DNA of 5,596 bases from Nitratiruptor sp. (GTDB taxonomy: Bacteria > Campylobacterota > Campylobacteria > Campylobacterales > Nitratiruptoraceae), in contig WGAX01000075.1 in the NCBI GenBank assembly GCA_015494595.1, forward strand, positions 1 through 5,596, given 5' to 3'. The notes under the pieces are model-generated. The model ran no database searches, had not been told where the DNA came from, and saw nothing but the letters and a program-made list of their open reading frames with translations. This document shows, piece after piece, positions 1-5,596 of this stretch. The number at the start of each line of letters is the position of its first letter. The stretch's first letter is position 1. Both the position numbers and the translations under genes were made by a program.

Positions 1-720
1 ATTCAGTATGGGGTGGAAGAGGCGATTGAGGCTGGTATGGATACGATGGCAATTATTACAGGGCGTGGCAAAAGGGCGATTGAGGATCATTTTGATATTA
101 GCTATGAATTGGAGCATCAGATCAAAGGCACTTCCAAAGAGCATCTATTGCACGATATTAGAAGCCTTGTAGAGAACTATACTTTCACCTATACCCGCCA
201 AAAGAAGATGCTAGGGCTTGGTCACGCAGTCTTGGTAGGCCAGACGCTTATAGGAGATGAGCCTTTTGGCGTGGTGCTCGCAGATGATTTGTGTGAAGGT
301 GAGGGTAAAGGGGTGTTAGCACAGATGGTAGAGCTATTTAAGAAGTATCGCACCTCTATTGTGGCGGTTATGGAGGTTGAGAAGAGTAAGATTGGCAAAT
401 ATGGTGTCATTGCTGGCAAAGAGATTGAAGATGGAGTCTATATGGTGCAGGATATGGTAGAAAAGCCAAGTCCAAAAGAGGCTCCTAGTAATCTAGCAGT
501 TATTGGACGCTATATTTTAACGCCAGATATATTTGATATACTTAAGCATACCAAGCCAGGAGCTGGCGGAGAGATACAGCTTACCGATGCACTCAAAGTC
601 CAAGCCCAAAAAGGGATGGTAATTGCCTATAAATTTAAAGGTAAGCGCTTTGATTGTGGGAGTGTAGAGGGGTTTGTAGAGGCTACAAACTACTTTTATC
701 AAAAATTTACGCAAAAGTAG
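1..720 (+). CDS. galU: UTP--glucose-1-phosphate uridylyltransferase GalU, 5'-truncated by window edge
   Basis: GalU makes UDP-glucose from UTP and glucose-1-phosphate in the cytoplasm, feeding LPS, capsule and exopolysaccharide synthesis. The frame is open from base 1 (IQYGVEEAIEAG...), matching the region after the 'KPLI' of GalU proteins, so roughly 35-40 N-terminal residues lie upstream, including the GxGTRxLPxTK nucleotide-binding loop. The fragment is 239 residues. Visible family motifs (fragment numbering): GLGHAV at 72-77, the LADD acidic pair at 95-96, EKPSPKEAPSN at 154-164, GGEIQLTDA at 189-197 and FDCGS at 217-221. The GTG at base 13 is an internal Val codon and not the start. The sequence ends with the C-terminus typical of Campylobacterota GalU (GFVEATNYFYQ). 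A 34-bp gap separates it from the next gene, so co-transcription is possible. Family assignment is very secure; I see no defects in the visible part. Confidence 0.96.
   Translation: MQYGVEEAIEAGMDTMAIITGRGKRAIEDHFDISYELEHQIKGTSKEHLLHDIRSLVENYTFTYTRQKKMLGLGHAVLVGQTLIGDEPFGVVLADDLCEGEGKGVLAQMVELFKKYRTSIVAVMEVEKSKIGKYGVIAGKEIEDGVYMVQDMVEKPSPKEAPSNLAVIGRYILTPDIFDILKHTKPGAGGEIQLTDALKVQAQKGMVIAYKFKGKRFDCGSVEGFVEATNYFYQKFTQK
672..720 (+). repeat. Overlapping inverted repeats (GTAG/CTAC) at the galU 3' end
   Basis: Two perfect inverted repeats lie back to back. GTTTGTAG (672-679) pairs with CTACAAAC (683-690) around an AGG loop. CTACTTTT (690-697) pairs with AAAAGTAG (713-720) around a 15-nt loop, and its right arm ends on the galU stop codon. 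A further CTACAA at 721-726 could replace 683-688 as partner for 674-679. The second hairpin is followed by an A/T-rich stretch (725-740) without a clean U-run, so it is at best a weak terminator. Part of the structure lies in codons for a conserved GalU segment, so chance is a real alternative. Confidence 0.4.
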
Positions 721-727
721 CTACAAT
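699..727 (+). promoter_or_regulatory. Possible sigma70 promoter for the host-attachment gene
   Basis: TACAAT at 722-727 is a one-mismatch -10 box. It is preceded by an A/T-rich stretch (about 694-716) with no clear -35, as is common in Campylobacterota promoters. Initiation near 733-735 would give a leader of about 20 nt carrying the GAAAGGAA Shine-Dalgarno site (743-750), 4-5 nt from the ATG at 755. The evidence is only the -10 match and its position; read-through from galU is equally plausible. Confidence 0.3.
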
Positions 728-754
728 TTTATAAATTTTAGTGAAAGGAATAGA

Positions 755-1237
755 ATGAAGGTTGGAGATATTGTTATTGTTGCAGATTTGGGTGAGATGA
801 AGGTGTATAAAGCAAATCCAAGAGATTTGGAGGCTGAGGCGGGACTTAAGCCAGATCATATTAAGCTTGATTTAGTCAATGCCATCGATTATGTAGAGGC
901 GCACTGGAAATTAAAAGATATTGTTACAGATGAGGCGGGACGCTTTAAAGCAGATGCTGGCAAGATGGGCGCTAGTGCAGGTGAGAGGCATGAGTTAGAG
1001 AAAAAGATGGAAGAGGATGTGATTAGAGCAATTGCTGCAGATATTAGCAAAGTGGTAGCAGAGCATAACCCGCCAAAATACTTTTTAGCTCTTCCCCATA
1101 CCATTTTTAAAAGGGTGATGGACAAAGTAGAGCCTAATGCCAAAGAGAAGCTCTTTCGCTATATTGAAGAGGATCTTACAAAAACAGATAAAAATAGACT
1201 CCCTGAGATTTTCAAAGAGAGGGGGAAACACTTTTAA
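755..1237 (+). CDS. Host attachment protein family (COG5622 / baeRF-like), 160 aa
   Basis: A small acidic/basic cytoplasmic protein with no signal peptide or membrane segment. It shows the pattern of the 'protein required for attachment to host cells' family: an N-terminal strand with a VADLGEMKVYKA element (residues 9-20, the family's 'V-ADgx-ArvF' region), DEAGRF at 59-64, a basic/acidic HELEKK helix at 79-84, a hydrophobic strand YFLALPH at 109-115 and a C-terminal EEDLTK at 138-143 followed by an LPEIF helix. Length is normal for the family. The attachment name comes from early Agrobacterium genetics; comparative work places these proteins among bacterial homologues of the archaeo-eukaryotic release factor eRF1, so a ribosome- or RNA-related role is as likely as adhesion. 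The start is supported by GAAAGGAA at 743-750. It sits alone between galU and the pepD operon. Family call is good; the true function is unknown. Confidence 0.85.
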   Translation: MKVGDIVIVADLGEMKVYKANPRDLEAEAGLKPDHIKLDLVNAIDYVEAHWKLKDIVTDEAGRFKADAGKMGASAGERHELEKKMEEDVIRAIAADISKVVAEHNPPKYFLALPHTIFKRVMDKVEPNAKEKLFRYIEEDLTKTDKNRLPEIFKERGKHF

Positions 1238-1241
1238 ACCC

Positions 1242-1258
1242 TTGAGCCTCTGGCTCAA
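1242..1258 (+). repeat. Perfect 7-bp hairpin in the gap before pepD
   Basis: TTGAGCC (1242-1248) and GGCTCAA (1252-1258) form a perfect stem with a TCT loop. It begins five bases after the stop codon of the host-attachment gene and ends just before the pepD Shine-Dalgarno site (AAAGAG, 1260-1265). No U-run follows on either strand, so it does not look like a complete Rho-independent terminator. It could protect or process the mRNA between the two genes, or be an operator-like dyad. Confidence 0.6.
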
Positions 1259-1270
1259 TAAAGAGAAAAG

Positions 1271-2500
1271 ATGAAAGTTTTAGAGATTTTCAAGCAGATT
1301 GCTGCCATTCCTCACTGCTCCGGTAACACTACTAGATTAAAAGATTTTATCACCGATTTTGCTAAAAATTGTGGCTTTACTGCTCAAATTGACAAAGCTG
1401 GTAATATTTTATGCTTTAAATCTAACCGTTTAGTCTGTTTACAAGCTCACTACGATATGGTCTGCGTTGGCAAAGCCCCAGATATTGAGATTGTTGATGA
1501 TGGAGGGTTTCTCAAAGCTAAAGACTCCTCTTTGGGTGCGGATAATGGTATAGGTGTAGCTATAATGTTAGCATTGATGGAAGAGGGCAAAGAGGCTGAA
1601 TATCTCTTTACCAACGATGAGGAGATTGGGCTTATTGGAGCTAGCAATTTAGAGTTTAAGTTACAAGCTAAAAAGATGATCAATCTTGATAGCGAGGAGT
1701 TTGGCTCCATCTACATTGGGTGTGCTGGAGGAGGCGATATTGAGGCTACTAAAAAGATTTCTTATAAAAGAAGCAATAAACGCTATTTCTACAGAGTGAG
1801 TGCTAGAAATTTTGCCGGAGGCCATAGCGGGGTAGATATAGATAAAAATATTCCCAATGCCATAAAAGAGTTTAGCCTTTTTGCTAAAGGGTGTGAGATT
1901 GGAGGGATAAAGGCTGGAGAGCGTCTCAATGCAATTCCTAGCACACTGGAGGCTCTGGTAGCTAGTGATGAGATTTTAAAAAGTAATAAGCACTTTGTTG
2001 TAGAAGAGACAGAGCCGTTTGATGTAATCGATTATGATCTTGTAGGCTTTCTTTGCGCTTTTGCCAGTGGTGTAAGAGGATGGGAGCCAACTTTTGCTAT
2101 TCCATCAAGAAGTATTAATCTAGCAGTTGTGACTATTAAAGATAACCAGATTCATGTTGGTATCAGTTATCGGGGCAATAGTGAAGAGGATTTAAAGCAA
2201 ATTGAGCAAGAAGCCCTTTGTCAGCTTAAAGATTTTCAATCTCAAGTGAGTGGCAAATACCCTCCTTGGAAGCCTCAAATTACTCCATTTGCCAAAGAGA
2301 TAGCCGCGCTTTATCAAAAATATAGCAATGAGGTAGTGTTTAAAGCTATTCATGCAGGGCTTGAGTGTGCACTCTTTGCCAAAGATTTTGATGCGATTGT
2401 CTCCATTGGGCCAGATATTTTCTATCCCCACTCCACCCGTGAGCGGGTACGCAAAGATAGCATTGAGCCAATTTATCAGATGTTAAGAGACTATTTATGA
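1271..2500 (+). CDS. pepD: Aminoacyl-histidine dipeptidase (PepD, peptidase family M20)
   Basis: A cytoplasmic zinc dipeptidase that cleaves Xaa-His and related dipeptides (carnosinase type), recycling peptides. The co-catalytic metal-site residues appear intact: H60 in QAHYDMV with catalytic-site D62, bridging D91 in LGADNGIG, the general base/metal pair E117-E118 in NDEEIG, D140 in NLDSEE and H387 in YPHST. The lid-domain His of GGHSG is H185, and the family signature HAGLEC is at 361-366. At 409 residues it is shorter than the roughly 485-residue E. coli PepD. By eye the missing length is mainly in the lid-domain helices around residues 235-265; the catalytic half is complete. There is no signal peptide. 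The ATG at 1271 has AAAGAG at 1260-1265. The stop overlaps the next gene's start (ATGA), so it appears to head the operon with the lipoprotein and deacetylase, although its chemistry does not obviously relate to theirs. Confidence 0.93.
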   Translation: MKVLEIFKQIAAIPHCSGNTTRLKDFITDFAKNCGFTAQIDKAGNILCFKSNRLVCLQAHYDMVCVGKAPDIEIVDDGGFLKAKDSSLGADNGIGVAIMLALMEEGKEAEYLFTNDEEIGLIGASNLEFKLQAKKMINLDSEEFGSIYIGCAGGGDIEATKKISYKRSNKRYFYRVSARNFAGGHSGVDIDKNIPNAIKEFSLFAKGCEIGGIKAGERLNAIPSTLEALVASDEILKSNKHFVVEETEPFDVIDYDLVGFLCAFASGVRGWEPTFAIPSRSINLAVVTIKDNQIHVGISYRGNSEEDLKQIEQEALCQLKDFQSQVSGKYPPWKPQITPFAKEIAALYQKYSNEVVFKAIHAGLECALFAKDFDAIVSIGPDIFYPHSTRERVRKDSIEPIYQMLRDYL

Positions 2501-2901
2501 AAAAGTTTGCTTTTATTTTTGTTTTGCTACTTTTTTGGGGGTGCAGCTCTAAAGAGCTTACAAAAGTTAAGATTGCCGATATGCTCATTGATTACTATAC
2601 TCCATACTCCTCTACCAATATTTTAATTCCTCGTAAAATTGATGTAGTGTGGATTAAAAAGATTCATAGTAAAAAGGTTATAGCTAAAGTCTGTTATGAA
2701 TTTCAATTTTTAACCGATTATAATGCGCTGATAACCTATATCAAGAAGAGACCCAACTCCTATCTGGCCCGTTTTGATTTTGGACTTATAGCCCTACTTG
2801 GTAGAAAATTTGGCTCTTTTAAAAAAGGGGAAATTAGAAGCAGGTGTGATGAGGTAGAGTTTGGGCTGCGTTATGGTAGTTGGAAGATAGAGCGTATATA
2901 A
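2497..2901 (+). CDS. Small predicted lipoprotein of unknown function, 134 aa
   Basis: I do not recognise a family. The N-terminus is a lipoprotein signal: MKK, a hydrophobic run (residues 4-14) and LFWGC with the lipidated Cys at 16, followed by SSK. Phe at -3 and Trp at -2 make the lipobox non-canonical, but the GC junction and position are right. With Ser at +2, outer-membrane sorting would be expected under the E. coli rule. The mature part (about 118 residues) is basic and mixed alpha/beta, with cysteines at 66 (VCYEF) and 117 (SRCDEV) that could form a disulfide. The C-terminus, ending in FGLRYGSWKIERI, resembles the closing strand of small alpha+beta-barrel (NTF2-like) folds; that is only an impression. 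Its ATG overlaps the pepD stop by 4 bp with a weak AAGAG at 2485-2489, implying translational coupling. The downstream deacetylase follows after 11 bp, so a role in the envelope together with it is a reasonable inference. Whether it corresponds to PelC, the small Pel lipoprotein, cannot be shown here. Confidence 0.8.
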   Translation: MKKFAFIFVLLLFWGCSSKELTKVKIADMLIDYYTPYSSTNILIPRKIDVVWIKKIHSKKVIAKVCYEFQFLTDYNALITYIKKRPNSYLARFDFGLIALLGRKFGSFKKGEIRSRCDEVEFGLRYGSWKIERI

Positions 2902-2905
2902 GGAG
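2900..2905 (+). promoter_or_regulatory. Strong Shine-Dalgarno site of the deacetylase gene
   Basis: AAGGAG overlaps the TAA stop of the lipoprotein gene and lies 7 nt before the ATG at 2913. It is the strongest ribosome site in the window and fixes the start of the long gene, which then opens directly into a signal peptide. Confidence 0.8.
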
Positions 2906-2912
2906 TTAGGGT

Positions 2913-5420
2913 ATGAGATTTGTTGTTACCGTTTTTTTGAGTGCGATTTTTGCGTTAGCAAATATTGCTTCTCGTGTATATACGCCAGAGGGTATTCCTC
3001 CCACGCTAGCTACCCAGGAAGCAGTCTATGCCAAGATAGATGGGGAGTATGTGGATATTACTGTTAAATCTTTGGTGCCTATAGGGGATAATACTACAAT
3101 CTGGTTTGATAGCGATTTTAATCAAAGTACAGGCTATAAAATTTGGGGAAGCATTGGAGGAGTGGAGTATTTTTGCAATATGGTTAATTCCAAACTCTAC
3201 CTCTATAAAACCTCTCCATTTGGGGAGTATGTAGGGGCTGTGGAGTTTGAGCTTAGTAGTGATAAAAAGAGCCTCTCTGTGCGCTTACCAAAAAGCAGAA
3301 TTGGGCTTAAGGGTGATAGGTTGCAGCTGTTTGTAGATATTAATGATGCAATCTTTTATCCCAAAGGATATACTTCCACCAATCCCATTATTGTTACCAA
3401 GCAGCCACCTCTTTTACCAAGAGTTTCCAATAATAAAGTGGCTATTGTTTATAGTGATACAACGGCTGCAAACTTTTTTAGCCCAAAAGCCTACTCTCAG
3501 CTTTTTATGGCAATGCAGTATCAAGCTATGCAAGCTGGTATCTCTTTTGATGTGCTCAGTGAAGAGGATCTACTCCATTTAGAGAAAATTAAGGATTATG
3601 ATGCTTTAGTTTTTCCCTACTTTGCCTATGTTACAAAGAGTAGGCTTAAAAAGATATACCGTAATCTCTTTTTGGCTCAATATTACTACCATATCCCTTT
3701 TATAGCAGCTGGCGATTTTCTTACCAACTATGAGGATAGAAGCGAAGTAGAGGGCAACTCCTATCGCTACTTCTCCCAACTCTTTGGTCTAAAAAGGGTT
3801 GATGGCGTAGGTCCTGTAAAGGAGATTGAGCTTTTGATTGCTCCTCAGCTTCATCCAGCCCTTAAGGGGTATGAGCCAAATGAGGTGGTGGAGAGATTAG
3901 AGCATAAAGTCTGGTATAACTACTTTGCTCCTGTTACTTATAATGGCAAAAGTACATCTGTGCAAAAACTTGCTTTGCAAAGGGTAGCAAATAGCACTTA
4001 TCCAGCACTCTTTCTTGCTCAAACAGGGGCAAAAAATATCCATTTTGCAACGGTTAAGTATCTTGGAGATAATAAACTCCTCTATCCATTGCTTGATTGG
4101 TTAAAATATGGCACTGAGCCCGTAAGACTTCGGATGACGCGCCATAGAGGAATGATGGCAACAAGAGTTGATATGGATCAAAGTCAATACATCGATGAGG
4201 TAAAAGATGTAGATGGAGCGCTTTTAAAACTTTTGAAGAAGTGGAAGTGGTGCTACAACTATGTGGCAAGCTGCTATATCAATATTGGTAATAATCCTCC
4301 TGAAGAGAGGACAGATTGGAGCTACTCTGCGCCTTTATATAATGAGTATGTAAGGCTTGGGAATGAGATAGGCACCCACTCCTGGAGCCATCCAGACAAT
4401 ACCAATATTTTGAGTGATGAGCAGTTGGCTTTTGAGTTTAACGCCTCAATGAATGAGATCCTGAAGCATATCAATCCAAACTGGGAGGATAAAACTGTTC
4501 GAGGTGGAGCGATTCCAGGAGCACCTGAAAGGCTTGATATAGCTCAAAAGGTGTTGCACTATCTAGATTATTTAAGTGGAGGATATTCTGGTAAAAATGC
4601 CGGTTATCCTTCAGCTATGGGCTATTTGCGCCCCGATATACCAAAGGTCTATATCAGTCCAAATATGAGTTTTGATTTTACGCTTATTGAGTTTGGAGTG
4701 CCTGTATGGGATGAGGTGCAGCAAAAGTATGTGCCTAATAAACTAACTCCTGCTCAAGGCAAAGAGTATTGGCTTAAAGAGTTGGATGAGATTATGCATC
4801 ACGCCTCTATGCCAATAGCCTGTTGGCCCTGGCACGATTATGCTCCCACTACCTCTACAACCATAGAGAAGCTCTATAGCTTTGATATGTTTACTTCTGT
4901 TATTAAAAAATCTTACAAAGAGGATCTAGAGTTTGTAACTTTAGCTGATGTAGCTGAGCGTATTGAGAGTTTGCATAATGCAAAAGTAGAGGTTTTAAGC
5001 AAAGATGCCAATAGTATTACTGTAAAAGTAAGTGGAAAGAATCTTGGAAGATTCTCTTTGGGATTTGGTGATAGAATCATCTCTAGTGTAGAGGGATGGT
5101 ATGCTTATGATCCCTCTTATCTCTATTTGCCTCAAAATGGGGGTACTTTTAAGATCCATTTTGGCAAAAAGTTTAGTAAAGAGGATAAGATTTTATATCT
5201 TGAACCTCGCATAACTCTTATGGATATTAAAAAAAGTGGCTCCAATTTGAATATTCATATTAAAGGGGATGGTGGAGTTTTGGTGGCTTTGCAGAAGAGA
5301 GCTTCAAGATATAAGTTTAATACTGTAGGATATGTGTGGAAATTTTGGAAGTATGCCTATATCTGTTTTCCACATTTTGGTGAGCACTATATCCATATCA
5401 CACCGAAAGGATCAAGATGA
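2913..5420 (+). CDS. Exported multidomain polysaccharide deacetylase, PelA/Agd3-like (CE18-type?), 835 aa
   Basis: Predicted to remove N- or O-acetyl groups from an envelope or exopolysaccharide, outside the cytoplasm. Domains in order: signal peptide (1-16, likely cut after ALA); beta-sandwich at about 35-163 with WFDSDFNQSTGYKIWG at 64-79, like carbohydrate-binding (CBM9/DOMON-like) modules; a Rossmann glutamine-amidotransferase-like domain from about 174 (KVAIVYSDT) to about 385, without a visible nucleophilic Cys after the ALVFP strand; a NodB-type deacetylase domain at about 403-690; and a beta-rich C-terminus at 691-835. Deacetylase motifs are RVDMD (D420, D422), GNEIGTHSWSHP (H489, H493), RGGAIPG (530-536) and WPWHDY (H641). 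The acidic motif is DxD rather than the TFDDG of classical CE4, and D422 to H489 is 67 residues apart, close to PelA as I recall it (D528/D530, H600/H604). PelA's N-terminal glycoside hydrolase is absent. C447 and C454 may form a disulfide. The deacetylase call is secure; the CE18 link and substrate are inference. Confidence 0.85.
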   Translation: MRFVVTVFLSAIFALANIASRVYTPEGIPPTLATQEAVYAKIDGEYVDITVKSLVPIGDNTTIWFDSDFNQSTGYKIWGSIGGVEYFCNMVNSKLYLYKTSPFGEYVGAVEFELSSDKKSLSVRLPKSRIGLKGDRLQLFVDINDAIFYPKGYTSTNPIIVTKQPPLLPRVSNNKVAIVYSDTTAANFFSPKAYSQLFMAMQYQAMQAGISFDVLSEEDLLHLEKIKDYDALVFPYFAYVTKSRLKKIYRNLFLAQYYYHIPFIAAGDFLTNYEDRSEVEGNSYRYFSQLFGLKRVDGVGPVKEIELLIAPQLHPALKGYEPNEVVERLEHKVWYNYFAPVTYNGKSTSVQKLALQRVANSTYPALFLAQTGAKNIHFATVKYLGDNKLLYPLLDWLKYGTEPVRLRMTRHRGMMATRVDMDQSQYIDEVKDVDGALLKLLKKWKWCYNYVASCYINIGNNPPEERTDWSYSAPLYNEYVRLGNEIGTHSWSHPDNTNILSDEQLAFEFNASMNEILKHINPNWEDKTVRGGAIPGAPERLDIAQKVLHYLDYLSGGYSGKNAGYPSAMGYLRPDIPKVYISPNMSFDFTLIEFGVPVWDEVQQKYVPNKLTPAQGKEYWLKELDEIMHHASMPIACWPWHDYAPTTSTTIEKLYSFDMFTSVIKKSYKEDLEFVTLADVAERIESLHNAKVEVLSKDANSITVKVSGKNLGRFSLGFGDRIISSVEGWYAYDPSYLYLPQNGGTFKIHFGKKFSKEDKILYLEPRITLMDIKKSGSNLNIHIKGDGGVLVALQKRASRYKFNTVGYVWKFWKYAYICFPHFGEHYIHITPKGSR
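5405..5411 (+). promoter_or_regulatory. Shine-Dalgarno site of the last gene, inside the deacetylase 3' end
   Basis: GAAAGGA lies within the last codons of the deacetylase gene, 5 nt before the ATG at 5417. It supports that ATG, whose reading frame opens with a signal peptide, and indicates translational coupling through the ATGA overlap. Confidence 0.7.
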
Positions 5421-5596
5421 GAAAGTTAATTGTATTGGTTGTAGCGGCAGTTGCTAGTTTTGCCTATACCGGCTTTATGCAGCTGCACAAAGGGGCATGG
5501 GCAAAGTATGAGGTTGTAACTAAAGAGGGCTCATTTACAATGACTACCAAATTTTTGGGCACTACCAAATATAAAGGGCTTGATGTAAATATCGTA
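5417..5596 (+). CDS. Secreted protein of unknown function, 3'-truncated by window edge
   Basis: Only the first 60 residues are present and the frame stays open to the last base. The start MRKLIVLVVAAVASFAYTG is a classical Sec signal peptide, with likely cleavage after ASFA (about residue 16) and no lipobox Cys. The mature part begins with GFMQLHKGAWAKYEVVTKEG and continues with alternating strands and a short duplicated TTK[F/Y] element (TTKFLG, TTKYKG). An opening of the form 'hKGAWAKYEV' is common in small periplasmic beta-barrel or lipocalin-like proteins, but I cannot assign a family. The ATG overlaps the deacetylase stop by 4 bp and has GAAAGGA upstream, so it is coupled to it and probably works in the same compartment. 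Confidence 0.8.
   Translation, partial: MRKLIVLVVAAVASFAYTGFMQLHKGAWAKYEVVTKEGSFTMTTKFLGTTKYKGLDVNIV

Noticed and set aside
13..15. GTG as the galU start codon
   Set aside because: The frame is open upstream to base 1 with residues (IQYG) that align inside GalU, and no Shine-Dalgarno site precedes the GTG. It is an internal Val codon.
1242..1258. Rho-independent terminator
   Set aside because: The stem is good, but neither strand has a U-run after it (TAAAGAGAAAAG on +, GGGTTTAAAAG on -).
222..2588. Several minus-strand open frames of 65-86 codons (e.g. 222-419, 889-1143, 1450-1710, 2346-2588)
   Set aside because: They lie opposite strongly supported genes, have low-complexity Ser/Leu/Ile-rich translations typical of antisense shadows, and lack family motifs.
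2497..2901. Assignment of the lipoprotein as PelC
   Set aside because: Tempting because of the PelA-like neighbour and small size, but I see no specific sequence match, and no other pel gene is in the window.
3343..4269. Out-of-frame open frames inside the deacetylase gene (3343-3582 on +, 4054-4269 on -)
   Set aside because: They overlap the conserved coding frame of the deacetylase and have no motif or convincing ribosome site; treated as shadows.
1..5596. Anti-phage defence system, CRISPR array, toxin-antitoxin pair or mobile element
   Set aside because: No repeats-with-spacers, transposase, integrase, nuclease or toxin motifs are seen; gene content and base composition look like uniform chromosomal sequence.

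Overview
The window looks like chromosome of a Campylobacterota (epsilonproteobacterial) organism. It is moderately AT-rich (around 40% GC by eye), densely packed and all on the + strand. The GalU fragment resembles Campylobacter/Sulfurimonas-type GalU more than the enterobacterial form, for example in its conserved C-terminus with FDCGSVEGFVEATN. I see no tRNA, rRNA, CRISPR array, insertion sequence or origin, and no sign of frame disruption.

Layout. (1) 1-720 is the 3' part of galU (UDP-glucose pyrophosphorylase), cut by the window edge. (2) 755-1237 encodes a small 'host attachment protein' of the baeRF/COG5622 type. (3) After a 33-bp gap containing a perfect 7-bp hairpin, 1271-2500 encodes an M20 aminoacyl-histidine dipeptidase (PepD) with an intact metal-ligand set. 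(4) 2497-2901 encodes a small unrecognised lipoprotein that overlaps pepD by ATGA. (5) 2913-5420 encodes an 835-residue exported multidomain protein. It has an N-terminal beta-sandwich, a glutamine-amidotransferase-like Rossmann domain without a visible catalytic Cys, a NodB-type polysaccharide deacetylase domain (DxD ... HSWSHP) and a beta-rich C-terminus. (6) 5417-5596 is the start of another exported protein, again overlapping by ATGA, and is cut by the window edge.

Genes 3 to 6 are almost certainly one transcription unit: two 4-bp stop/start overlaps and one 11-bp gap whose Shine-Dalgarno site touches the previous stop codon. Three of its four products are predicted to be exported (a lipoprotein, a large periplasmic or extracellular deacetylase and a small secreted protein). 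This suggests a cell-envelope or exopolysaccharide modification cassette, with the cytoplasmic peptidase PepD as a probable bystander at its head. UDP-glucose from GalU would fit a polysaccharide theme, but galU is a housekeeping gene and the link is only positional.

The most interesting item is the deacetylase. Its DxD/HxxxH spacing, the preceding amidotransferase-like domain and the C-terminal beta domain recall the PelA/Agd3 (CE18-type) exopolysaccharide deacetylases rather than ordinary CE4 enzymes. A carbohydrate-binding-like beta-sandwich stands where PelA has its glycoside hydrolase. No pel synthase or secretion gene is visible in the window.
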